From assembly GCF_024323335.1 (NCBI RefSeq), contig NC_066583.1:276603416-276667415 (forward strand): a DNA stretch of 64,000 nt. Direction: 5' to 3'. Positions within the stretch are counted from its first letter, which is position 1. Each line of letters begins with the position of its first letter. Shown in pieces: positions 27,792 through 40,748 of this stretch. Below the pieces are notes generated by a model. It worked only from the letters and a program-made list of their open reading frames with translations. It did no database searches and was not told where the DNA came from. The stretch comes from Lathyrus oleraceus (Eukaryota > Streptophyta > Magnoliopsida > Fabales > Fabaceae). The translations under genes and the position numbers were made by a program.

Positions 27792-28985
27792 TTAAAGCTT
27801 CTGACTCTTTTCAAGAATCTCAGCTAAGTATAATTCTAATTCAGAACGACTGAGATCATAAAATACCTCGTCAGAGTCTGAGTTTGATTCTGAATCTAAT
27901 TTTGATTTTGAGGCTTTAGTGCTAGCTTTTAGAGAAATGTTAACGTGCTCTTCTTCATATTCATCTTGTGAAGATTCAAATTCATCCCAGATTGCCATCA
28001 GAACCTTATTCTTCTCTCTCTGAAGAATTTATTTTTAGGCTTGAGTTTGGGACACTCATTCTTATAATATCCAGGATCTTTGCACTCAAAGAAGGTAACA
28101 TCCTTGTCAGCTTCATACTTCTTCTTCCCAGAGGTTGACTCAGATTGTCCACCTGTTCTTCTGTAGCCTCTAAAATTCATCTTTATTTACTTTTAGAGTT
28201 GATTGACCCTTCTGGAGAGTAGAGACAAATTTTCCTTTACTTTAGAGATTTCTTTATACTTTTCTTCTTTAGTTTGAAGAGCTTTAGCCTTCTTAGGCCC
28301 GTCGTTGGACTTCAGAGGCACAAACTTTACTTTCTTTTGGGGCTTATCCTCTTCAAGATATATCTCGTGACTCCTTAGAGAATTGATTAGTTCTTCAAGA
28401 TTCATGTTGTTAAGATCCTTTGACACCTTAAGTGTTGTCACCATTGACCTCCATTTCTTTGGTAGACTTCTGATGATTTTTTTTACGTGATCTGAAGTGG
28501 TAAAACCTTTATTCATAACTTTTATTCCAGCTACAAGATTTTGAAATCTTGAGAACATCTCCTCAATCATTTCATCATATTTCATTCTGAAGGCTTCATA
28601 CTTCTGGATTAAAGCTAGAGCCTTAGATTCCTTTACTTGCTCATTTCCTTCATGAGTCATTCTTAAGGAATCAAATATAGACTTAGCAGAGTCTCTATTT
28701 GTAATCTTTTCATACTCTGAATAGGAAATAACATTCAACAATATAATGTTGGATCTATGATGATTCTTGTGATCCTTCTTTTGTTGCCCATCTATTATGC
28801 TTCTTTCAAGCTTTGAACCATTTGCATATGTAGAATATGTAACCATGTATTACCATGTCCCATAGATATACATCACAACCTATGAAGAAACTTTTGATTC
28901 TATCTTTAAAGTAGTCAAAATTTTCTCCATCAAAGATTAGAGGTTTAGCAGAATAATGATCTTTATCATTGTTTGCATGTGACAT
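27792..28985 (-). pseudogene. Copia B gag relic
   Basis: The gag ATG is at 28985-28983 (MSHANNDKDHYSAKP). The main fragment 28846-28193 has YSEYEKITNRDSAKSIFDSL, MTHEGNEQVKESKA and IRSLPKKWRSMVTTL, typical of copia Gag. A zinc-knuckle region at about 28110-28060 reads FFECKDPGYYKNEC: the first Cys is Phe and the His is Tyr, so the knuckle is disrupted. Fragment 27998-27792 is the acidic linker. At least one frameshift separates the ATG from the main fragment. Confidence 0.85.
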
Positions 28986-28999
28986 TCTGTATTTATGAC

Positions 29000-29394
29000 G
29001 CTTGAATTTATCAAAGTAATTATGAATTGTTTACTTCAGAAGCGTTGACTAGGTTATCCAGAGGTGACTTTAAGTTAAGCACTTATTTGTATTATAACTT
29101 TGGTTCAGAATCTGACAGTGTCCAGAGTTAGGACTTTGATGAAGTCCAAAGTCCATAGTCTGATGAAGTCCAAAGTCCATAACCTCTCTATCTAGAGTCC
29201 AGAGTCTGCCTTATTCAAAGTCTATTTGTCTAGCTTTATTCAGCGTCTGACTTATTTAGAGTATGCTTTATCCATCATCTGGCTTATTCTGATTATGCAT
29301 ACTTACCAAACTACTAGAGTAAAAAGTTGTTCTTTATACTTTGTTATCATCAAAAATCAAATATTGTAGATGTAGAACCAAACTTATTCCAACA
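29000..29394 (-). repeat. Right (5') LTR of copia B, truncated
   Basis: It matches 22213-22579 of the left LTR but lacks the equivalent of 21380-22212. The gag start codon lies only about 15 bp from the truncated edge, so the LTR's downstream 830 bp, the primer-binding site and the leader are all deleted. This copy could not prime reverse transcription. Confidence 0.75.
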
Positions 29395-29399
29395 ACATG

Positions 29400-30547
29400 T
29401 TCATGTAGCTTTTGATGAGACTAGACCCCAAAAGTCATGGAAAGGTAGTTCTTCTGATGTTTCAGGTATGATAACAGAAAGATGGGTCGACAACGACACT
29501 CCCAAAGAGGATCCTCCTCCATAGAGGAGGACATTATTGAAAAAACAAATGGTAGATAAATAATGTACCTCAACTCAGATACCTCCATAATGGATTTTAT
29601 AAAGAATCATCCATTGGATTAAATACTTGTCGATATCAGGAAAGGTGTAAGTACAAGCTCTCATGTTAACAGTTTTTGTAAGTATTATACTTTCTTCTCC
29701 AAAATTAAAGCTAAAAAACTATATTTGATGCTTTACTTGACGAGGAATGGTTTATTGCTATGTAAGAAGAGCTCATTCAATTTTAAAGAAATTACATTTG
29801 GGACCTTTTCCATGTCCTAAAGATAAAACTGTCATTGACACTAAATGGGTATTTAGGAACAATTTGGAATAAAATGTAATAATTACTAAAAATACAGTTA
29901 GGCTAATGGCAAAAGGGTATAGTCAGGCTTAAGGAATTGACTATGAGAAGACTTATGCTTTCGTAGCTCGTCTTAAAGCGACGTGACTCCTTTTGGAATT
30001 TTCCTACTACCTGGATTTTAAAGTTAAACGATCAGTCTATTACCAAAAACAAGCTTCTAGAGCTTGGTATAACTGTCTTATTGAACTTTTGATAAAACAA
30101 GGATTTAATCAAGGTAAAGTAGATACTAATTTGTTTATGATATCTAAAGTAAATCATACTTTATTAGTTAAAATGTATGTTGATAATATTATATTTGGAT
30201 CTACTTATGAATCTCTTTGCAAGGAATTTGTGAGTTTGATGCAAGGAAGTTCTAATTATCTCTAATGGAAGAACTTACCTACTTCTTAGGATTGTAGATA
30301 AAGCAAACTAAAGCTGGCACATTCATTATCTAGGTAAAGTCCTTCTTACAACTCCTAAAGAAATTCGATATGAAATATTAAGAAAGCATCTCAACTCCTA
30401 TAGCTTAAAATGTGCTGATAGATAAAGATGAACAAGGCGTAGATACCGACATTACCAAATATAGAGGTATAATATGATCTATACTCTATTTAACCGCAAG
30501 TAGATCAAATATTATGTTTAGTGTGTGTGTGTGTGTATGTGTGTGTG
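29400..30547 (+). pseudogene. Copia element C relic: reverse transcriptase
   Basis: The host frame resumes with VHVAFDETRPQKSW (29402-29524). RT follows from about 29755 with stops throughout: DEEWFIAM and the TKWVF-type block near 29845. The block at 29993-30265 joins SYYLDFKVKRS directly to QKQASRAWYNCL, so roughly 50 residues of RT are deleted. The catalytic site reads MYVDNIIFGST, with the second Asp changed to Asn. The relic ends in a (GT)n run (30521-30547) that grew from the SVCVC codons. RNase H and the 3' LTR are absent. Confidence 0.82.
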
Positions 30548-32763
30548 CTTGATTTCAGGCGTTACCTAGGGAATGCCACAAATGATGGCTCTTCATTTAA
30601 ATCACTTAGTCCTTTAACTCGAATCATCTAGTATGTTTGGAAACATAAGGGTGATAATACATTCTACAATTTATAAGGTATATTAATAGTATAGGTTAGT
30701 ACAACTCATGAGACACAAATAATAACATAATCCTAACACATTATACCAAGCCATACAACATTACGCAAAGCCATACGACATTTCATAACATACACATGTA
30801 TGCTTATGCAATGCACTTTATCCTCTACTCCTTATGTGTGTGGTACTAGTCACTAAACTCATGGCATATTCTGGGAGTACATGTGGGATAAATTCCATAA
30901 CACTCTCCTTGAGTTATATAGTTTAGCAGTAAATATGAGTTACATCTCGTACTACTACACTCTCGCTAAACTCAATAGTTTAGGATTACATGAGAGTTAC
31001 GCTCATAATACAACACTCTCATTAAAATCAAACTTACTCCTACTCTAGTATCATGCATGATCAAACATACATCAATTCCTCCTGAACCTCCTTCCACTTT
31101 CGAAACATATTACATTTATTCCCACATTAGGGTTTCCCAATAGTTTTAGAAAACATTGGACTCATGTTCTACTTTAACTCACAATCATTTATTAATCATA
31201 ACATTACACATACATACAAGTATTATGAAACTTTCACATAAGATAAATCTTTAAAATAGTTTTCTAACTCAACTTACCCCACCTAAATAGAAGCTATCAA
31301 ACTCAAGTTATTCCAATTTTGGTTCTGCCTCATACCAAAAACAGAATTCGCTATGGTCTGGCGTAGCTAATACTATAGTTCTAGAAAGGCAAAACAAGTC
31401 CTTCCCATACATAAAACAGAATCATCTACGATCTGGACATAGATAATTATATGGATCATAGGAAAAACTAGAATTCATGTGTTTCCTCTATTCTCCTCTG
31501 AATTTTTGCATCCATGTAGTCCCTATGATGTTCGGTTGACCCCAAACAACTCAAGATCACATTTAAGAAAAAAAGTTAATGCAAAAAAAATGTAATACAT
31601 ATCAAAAAAGTTAATGCAAAAAAATGTAATACACATCAAACGATTGATCTAGGTGTATGAATAGTTGAGGCTTTATCCTCTATTTATAGTGATCCTTGAG
31701 GGTTCAAGAAGCTTCAAATATCATAAAATAATTGTGGCTTGTACTGGTTTGCTTGCTTGGTTGGTTCTTGCACAAAACACCAAGTGGAAAGCATGGCAAA
31801 AGCATGGGGTGCATGGAGTGTTTTGTTGAGCTTTGTCTGAAGTGTAGGAATTGACTTAAGGTTTAGAGTTGGAATGTCTCAGAACCAAAGTCATTTGGGA
31901 GCTCAATGGTACTTAATGTTGGGTTAAAACCACTTTACAGAAATGAAAGTGTAACCTTTATGCCAAAAATGGAATGATTCATTGTGTAATGGCTTGGTTG
32001 CTTTGATAATGGCTCAAAAGTGTGTGTGATCTTATGATTAGAGTGAGATTTAGAAGCAAGATAGCCTCCAAAGTAATATTATGTAGCTTTGGCTCAAGTT
32101 TGCATGATGAAACTGCCATGAATATGACCCAAAATTCAAATTTGGAAGGCTAACTTCATCTCTTAGAAACTCCTAGCTCAAATATGATAATTTCATGCTC
32201 TTGGACTTTTTGGAAAGCTAAGACCATCCTATAAAACTTTCATATTATGAGTTTTCCTTGAATAAATATGCAGCATGGTGAAAAATGATGATCAGGTAAG
32301 CCACTTTTTGAAGGCAGATTTGGTTGAAATTTTTTCTAAGTGTTTCAATTTTATGGTACCAACTTCTTGGCTTCATAACTTGAAATCCTTGCATTTTTTG
32401 GGAATCAATCATCAAGGACCAAGTTGAAGTATGAAGTAAGACCTTTAATATGATTATTAAAGAAATGAAAATGGCAGCTTGGATCACAAGTTATGGCTTT
32501 GGAAAGTTAAGTACTTGAACATGTATTTTTTTCATAACTTAGAAAAATTTACAAAACCAAAGCTTGCCCTTTTGCAAGTAACCTCCAATTTCTTGTTTTC
32601 TCTTAGTAAAATGCATCCAACAACCATATTTTCATAATACTTGAGTTGAGAGGTCTATGGTTGACTAAAAATGTCAAAAGTAAAACTTTGACTTTGCCTC
32701 AGTTGACTTTGTATCAGATGAATCCAATTCTCGCAATCTTTAATGAATTGGCTCTCTTAGGCA
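30548..32763 (-). other. Unassigned repeat DNA with an LTR-like promoter
   Basis: No coding frame is supported. The minus strand has TATAAATAGAGG (complement at 31678-31689) in an LTR- or promoter-like context. A 35-bp A-rich tandem duplication lies at about 31569-31638. Sequence to the right is continuous with 48312 onwards across the element A insertion (shared target cattg), so at least the right part belongs to the same repeat as the Ogre/Tat-like 3' region there. The left join to copia C at about 30548 is abrupt and shows no terminal repeats. Confidence 0.45.
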
Positions 32764-32768
32764 CATTG

Positions 32769-34722
<1,954 letters not shown>

Positions 34723-34871
34723 TACTCCCCCTTTTTTATGATGGCAAACCGTGGCACAATAACGTACTTTGATAGAGATCCTCCCCCTGATTTTATGCAT
34801 GCCTTCAAAAATTCTTCTATTATAAATCCGCTAAATCTGCTATTATGATTCCATTGCTTCCCCCCCTTTGA
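34723..34871 (-). promoter_or_regulatory. Cluster of three polypurine tracts next to the 3' LTR
   Basis: Plus-strand pyrimidine runs at 34723-34738 (tactccccctttttta), 34778-34790 (atcctccccctga) and 34856-34871 (gcttccccccctttga) are purine runs on the coding strand. The first abuts the 3' LTR and would prime plus-strand DNA synthesis. Several conserved purine tracts in this position are a described Sirevirus trait. Confidence 0.75.
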
Positions 34872-35564
34872 CAACATCAAAAAGAAACAATTATACGGTC
34901 AACATGAAACAAAGATATTCATAAGCACTTAATTAACTAGTTTGCAATAGATAGACATTAACAATCATGCACATAACATGAAGTCAATGTAAGGAGTATA
35001 AGTATAAATATTACACGGAGCAAAAGAAAAAAACTAAATAACATTGCCATAATTGTTTAACATAAACTTAAAGACAAATAAGTAAGACAATAACATGCAA
35101 ACATAGAGAAATGAAAATGCACTGAATGAATCAATCATCTAAGGTCGTCTTCCTCGTGACGGGTCATTTCTACCTCTATAAACAGAAGGTTGGCGCAAGG
35201 GTCTATCTTCTTCATAGAAGCCGGTGAATTCAATGACGTTCCTGTTAAGCGTATTGAAGGATCCTAAGAGAGAGTGATGGGTGGCATTAACCTGTTGCAT
35301 GATTGTAGAGGAAAATGAATCGAAGTTGTCACTGTGGTTTTGGATCTGATTCCTTAAGTCTGAGTACTGTTCCTCTTATAGAGAAGCAAAATATACAAAG
35401 TTGTCACTTTGAATCTGAAGCTGATCCTGTAAGGCCGTAAATCTCTCCTCTTGAAGTGTAGCAAAATGTTGCTGATTTATTTGCATGTTTCTCAACATTT
35501 CCATCACTTCAGAATTTTCAAGTTGAGAAAAGGGTGTAGGCATATAGGATGATTGGTTGCTAGT

Positions 35565-36766
35565 CTAGTTGGTGTGTTCCCATTCTCCCCAGCCTTGGTT
35601 ATCGGATGGATGTTGTCCAGGAGTAGTACCTAGCCAATCACCATGGTTAGTGACTTGTTGATCATGCTCCATAGGTTGAGAGTTGTCATCATTATTCTCT
35701 TCTTCGTTTTCATCATCTTCATCTTCATCGTCTTCATCATTATCATTATCTTCTTCCAAATGTCGAGTATTAGAACTGGGAGCTGGTTTACGAGTCTTGT
35801 ATAGTTGCGTTGTACGATCCCAAGTGTAGCCCATCAAACTTAATGTTTTCTGACAAAACTCTTGATTTGTAGTCACGGAGTTATATGGAATTCCTTGAAC
35901 TTAAACTTTAGCTCTATTTAGGATACTTTGAATAAATGAAGGATAGCAGAGAGAAGTGCCTCGACCTGACTCCTTTAGAGAAAAGATCCTGCTTGCAACG
36001 TAGTGCGACCAATTTACTTTTAGCTTGTGTTTCAGCACATAAACATGTCTACTTTAGCCTTGTCCACTCTGGAGTAACCTCCTTATTTAGGACGCAGAAT
36101 ATGCGTCACAACCCAGTGTAAAATCCTGTCAAGAGGCTTCAACAGACCCGTAGTCACATTGGTATGGAATAGATTTCTCTCAACAAAATTTGCAGAAAAC
36201 GGTCTCTTCGGCATTGAGTTTAAGGCATTCCTAAACTCATAATCTGGAGAAAACATAGTGTCGGTAATATTGAGATCATTAGGAGACGATAGTGGAGAGA
36301 TCTCAAACAAAGACTTCCAAACATCATCATTCACTTCATTAACCCTATTAGCAATATTGCATACAAACTTATAACCCTCGAATTTTCCATCAACGCCAGT
36401 ATAAAACAGTTTGACTAAATCCTCATTATACTTAGTGGTACAGTCTAAGAACAAATCAATTCCTTGAAAATTTATCCATTCAACAATTTCTGGAACGTGC
36501 ATGCGTCTAGTCACTAATGGTGAGTATACGTACTACTTTATAATTGTTTTGTTTTTGAACTTCTTATCAAAGGTTTCAGCAAGATCATCAGAGAGTGAGG
36601 ATAAAGCACTTACCGGAATATTCAATCGTGATGCTGCAGTCCCAGTGTGTGAGGAGGATCCTCTTGCAGTTCTTTTTTCCATATGCTCTTGAAGCCATCT
36701 GAATGTTGTTTGCAAGGAGATTTTAGGGTTTTTGTGTGGAAGAGAGTGAGAGAGGGAAAAGACCAA
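35565..36766 (-). pseudogene. Env-like region of Sirevirus-like element A
   Basis: Three minus-strand frames lie in order after pol: 36766-36533 (contains MEKRTARGSSSHTG), 36514-36083 (EIVEWINFQGIDLFLD, then MPKRPFSANFVE) and 35876-35565 (strongly acidic Asp/Glu run, then a Gly/Trp/Gln tail). Position after pol and the TRGSSS-type start match the 'envelope-like' ORF of legume Sireviruses. Frames are broken between the parts. No hydrophobic transmembrane stretch is apparent in what remains. A role in entry has never been shown for this plant family, so the name only reflects position. Confidence 0.6.
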
Positions 36767-37340
36767 ATGACCAAATAAATTGATTGTGCAGAAAAAAATT
36801 CCTTGAAAAATGAGTCAACCTATTTAAGACTCAGATGAACTGTTTCTAGTCATCGAAGATTCGATGCATGGGTCGACCCATTGGGACCCGAATTTAATGC
36901 AGCCTCTGCAATGGGCGGCGAAGAGTCGACTCACACGTGTAATGAGTCGACACATCCAGGTTTGAAATCCCAATAGAATAAACTATGGGTAGCAACGAGT
37001 TGACGCATGGGTCGACCTGTTGGGACCCGAATGGATCACAAGGATTGAGTTCTCAATGACGAGTCGACTCATGGGTCGACTAGTTAGGACCCGAAGGAAA
37101 TACAGGGATTGAGTTATCAATGATGAGTCGACTCATAGGTCGACCAGTTGGGACCCATGTTAGTGATTAGAAGATATGAGATTCAAAAATTCTCCTCACG
37201 ATGAATGCATGTTAAATATGATACCTAAGCAAGTTCAAGTATAACTCAAGCATAGAAATGGATCACATTTAGATTAAACCAGAAAATGAACATCAAGAAT
37301 TACATAGAACAAGTATATACATACATACTTGATCAATATA
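36767..37340 (-). other. Pol-env spacer of element A with a motif array
   Basis: Non-coding spacer. It contains several copies of the palindromic gagtcgactc or close variants (36919, 37061, 37126) and of tcgaccngttgggacccg. The same modules occur in the LTRs of this element, which suggests a duplicated regulatory block. Confidence 0.65.
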
Positions 37341-37342
37341 GG

Positions 37343-39081
37343 TCAAATAGATAGGAACGATATTACCTCTAATGATGATAGACGATGAGTGCTCTCACAT
37401 AGCCCACACTTATAAATCAAGGAATAGACAGGCATAGATATAGAGCAGGTATCATATATAAATTTAAACTCGATCCGAGATATAGAGAACACCAAGTTCC
37501 CTACAGGTGTGGAAGAAAGGCTTTGTCGCAAGTGGTTTTGTGAAAATATCGGCAAGTTGATTTTTGCTATCAACATGCTCGAAGACAACATCACCTTTCT
37601 CAACATGATCCCTAAGGATGTGATGTCAAATTTCAATATGTTTAGTGCGCGGATGTAGTATAGGATTTTTGGTTAAATTGATGGCGCTTGTTTGTCACAA
37701 AAAATGGGAATACGTTTAAGTTGAACATTGAAGTCGAGTAATTGTTGTTTGAGCCATAAAATTTGAGCACAACAATTACCCGCAGCAATGTATTCCGCCT
37801 CGGTTGTTGACAAAGTAACTGAAACTTTCTTTTTGCTGTGCCGACTCACTAAGTAATTTGAATAAAAATGACAAGTGCCACTAGTGCTTTTCCTATCCAA
37901 TTTGCAACCGGCAAAGTCGGAATCGGAGTAGCCAACCAAAAAGCAATCACTTCCCTTAAAAAACCAAAGCCCATACTTTGAAGTACCACATAGGTATCTA
38001 AGTATGTGCTTGACGACATTTAAATGCGACTCTTTGGGACATGATTGATACCTAACACACATACATACACTAAACATAATGCTTGGTCAAGATGCGGTAA
38101 GATATAGGCCTTACCATTTTCATCCCTATCCATATTAACCGTAGTAGGCATTGGAGTGTCGATTATTTTGGAGTTTTCCATATTGAAGCGCTTGAGTAAC
38201 TCATTGCAATACTTCGTTTGGCACACAAAAGTTCCTTCTTCAAGTTGCTTGATTTGAAGTCCGAGGAAGTAATTTAGCTCCCCCATAATGCTCATTTCAA
38301 ATTCCCCCTGCATCAACTTAGAGAATTCCTTGACCAAATTTATGTTAGTAGATCCAAAAATAATGTCATCAACCTAGACTTGAACTAAAATAGAGTGTTT
38401 TCCTTTATGCTTAATAAAAAGGGTTGTGTCAACCTTCCCTATTGAGAATCCTTGTTCTAGTAGAAATTTGCTAAGACGCTCATACCATGCCCTAGGGGCT
38501 TGTTTGAGACCGTACAAAGCATGCTTAAACTTATAAACGTAGTTAGGATGCTCATAATTTTCAAAATCGGGAGGTTGAGATACATAGACCTCTTCATTAA
38601 TGTAACCGTTTAGGAAGGTACTCTTAACATCCATTTGAAATAATTTGAAATTTTGAGAACAAGCATAGGCAAGCAAAAGGCGTATAGCCTCGAGTCGGGC
38701 AACCGGAGCATAAGTTTCCTCATAGTCGATGCCTTCCTCTTGGTTATAGCCTTGAGCAACAAGGTGAGCCTTATTGCGAGTTATAACTCCATTTTCATCT
38801 AACTTGTTCCTAAACACCCATTTAGTACCGATTACTCGATGGTCTCGCGGAGGGGGAAAAAGATCCCACACCTCATTTCTTTTGAACTGATTAAGTTCCT
38901 CTTGCATCGCTAAAAACCAATGTTCATCGAGTAATGCATCTTTGGAGTTTTTAGGCTTAATTTGAGAGATGAAAGCGAAATGATAACAAAAGTTACTTAT
39001 CTTTGACCGTGTGGTAACTCCCTTTGATATATCTCCTAGAATATTATCGATGGGATGATCCTTAGAAGATTTCCATTCCAA
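37343..39081 (-). pseudogene. Element A reverse transcriptase and RNase H
   Basis: RT runs from 39081 with IGTKWVFRNK, DYEETYAPVARLEAIRLLL, FQMDVKSTFLNGYINEEVY and LYGLKQAPRAWYERL. At 38376-38374 a TAG replaces the Tyr of the catalytic YVDD, and VDDIIFGS continues directly after it. The connection region is 38337-38020. RNase H is 38077-37673 in another frame, with YSDSDFAG and STTEAEYIAAG; the FCDNxS-like motif is shifted to FCDKQ. The C-terminal IFTKPLATKPF block lies near 37560-37500 in a further frame. Enzyme fold is clear but inactivated. Confidence 0.9.
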
Positions 39082-39204
39082 AGGAAGATCATTGTTATTA
39101 ATCGAATGATTCTTCTCTTTCTTTTCAAATATGTGATCTGGCTCCTCCTCATCTTTTTCCGGATGGGGTTCAACATTATTTTCTTCTTGATCTTCTATTA
39201 TGTA

Positions 39205-40092
39205 TTACGAAGGAACACCTACACCATCAACAATAATACCTTCTCCGACAATTTTCGGATAAGATTCATCAAAGGAAACATGCACGGATTCTTCAACAAA
39301 AAGTAACCTTTTGTCGTATACTCTATATGCTTTACTAGATTGAGAGTATTCGAGAAAGATGCATTCATCGGCTTTTGAGTCAAATTTACCAAGGTTTTCT
39401 TTACCATTATTTAATACAAAGCATTTACATTTGAAGACATGAAGATGTGAAACATTAGGCTTCCTTCCCTTTAGCAATTCATAAGGAGTTTTGTTTAGAA
39501 TAGGATGAATGAGTACCCTATTCAATACATAACAAGCCGTATTTATGGCATCGGTCCAAAAATATTTAGGAAGGTCGTTTTCATTGATCATAGTCTTTCC
39601 AAGCTCTTCTAAAATTCGGTTTTTACGTTCCACTACTCCATTTTGTTGTGGAGTTCTTGGATCAGAAAAATCATGATCAATGTTGTTTGTTTCACAAAAT
39701 TCCTCAAATAGGTGGTTTTCAAATTCACCTCCTTGATCACTTGAAATAATAACTATGTTAATGTTCAATTTGTTCTGAGACATCTTGGCAAACTTTTCAA
39801 AAGCAAAAGAAGTGTCACTTTTACTTGATAAGAAGATGGTCCAACAAAATCTAGAGTAGTCATCTACAATAACAAAACCATAGTAGTTTCCACCTAGACT
39901 TTTAATTCTAGATGGCCCAAAAAGGTCCATATGGAGAAGTTCAAGGGGTCTCATTGTGGAAACAATATTTTTAGATTTAAAAGAGATCCTTGTTTGCTTT
40001 CCCATTTGGCAGGCGTCACATAAGTGATCTTTTGAAAATTTGATTTTGGGAAGACCAACTACTAGATCTTTTGCAATAACTTTATTTAGCAA
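39205..40092 (-). pseudogene. Element A integrase (with GAG-pre-integrase end)
   Basis: A 295-residue open frame. The HHCC module ends in HLCDACQMGK. The catalytic core keeps all three acidic residues: Asp in LLHMDLFGPSR, Asp in VIISSDQGGEFEN and Glu in TPQQNGVVERKNR. The post-core block CIFLEYSQSSKAYRVYDKR follows. It is in the same frame as gag, protease and the RT start. The pre-integrase region just upstream (40290-40095) carries stops. Integrase would insert the cDNA copy into the chromosome. This domain alone appears intact. Confidence 0.9.
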
Positions 40093-40290
40093 GTCAAAGT
40101 TGACATGCGCTAATCACCTATGCCAAAGCCACGAGTCTTCACTCATGGAGACGAGACATTTAGCGCTAGTCAAAGATACTTCATTCAAGTCAAGCATGTA
40201 TACATTATTTACCCTTCATCCCTTAAGCACATCATTATTTTTATCATTATGTTCAATCATGCAACAATCTTTTTAAAATGAGACTTTATA

Positions 40291-40560
40291 TCATTTGTCA
40301 CATGGTTGGCTAATACTAATGAGATTGTGCTTAAGGCCTTTAACTAAAAGGACGTCTGAGATAGTAGTAGAGGGGGGATTACCTACACTACCTTTTCCGA
40401 GTATAACTCCCTTGTTATTATCACCATAGGTTACAAACCCTTTCTTCTTAGCCACAAAGTCAAAGAACAAGGAAATGTCACCCGTCATGTGTCTTGAGCA
40501 TCCACTATCGAGAACCCATGTTCTCTCTGTATCCTCAAGACATTCCACCTACAAATTTAA
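40291..40560 (-). pseudogene. Element A aspartic protease
   Basis: The active-site motif VLDSGCSRHMTGD is intact and is followed by VTYGDNNKG and VLLVKGLKHNLISI, the usual copia protease layout. A stop follows at about 40291, before the pre-integrase module. The protease would process the Gag-Pol polyprotein. Confidence 0.88.
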
Positions 40561-40748
40561 ACAAGGGAAGGAGGTAACCAATTTTCATTGGGTCCTAGTG
40601 TGTGAGTGAAACTTTGGGTGCATTTGGGCAACCATTGAAAAATTCCTTTAGGAACCAAAAATCTCCTAAATCGGCATTTAGCAATAGTATGTCCCCTTTT
40701 GCAATAATATAGACAATTTAAGTTCAGATGAGAGTTGCTTTTGCTAAC

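Larger units (their letters stand above)
21380..29394 (-). mobile_element. Copia element B, nested in element C
   Basis: A minus-strand copia element fits exactly between two halves of one host codon run (host frame resumes at 29400). Its left LTR (3' LTR) is 21380-22579 and its right LTR (5' LTR) is a truncated 29000-29394. Order on the minus strand is gag (28985 down), protease/pre-integrase, integrase, RT, RNase H, then a 1.7-kb spacer. The expected 5-bp target duplication (gtctg left, acatg right) is badly eroded, so the left boundary could be off by a few bases. Confidence 0.8.

Noticed and set aside
32245..32487. Minus-strand 80-residue ORF
   Set aside because: No motif, in unassigned repeat DNA; likely chance.
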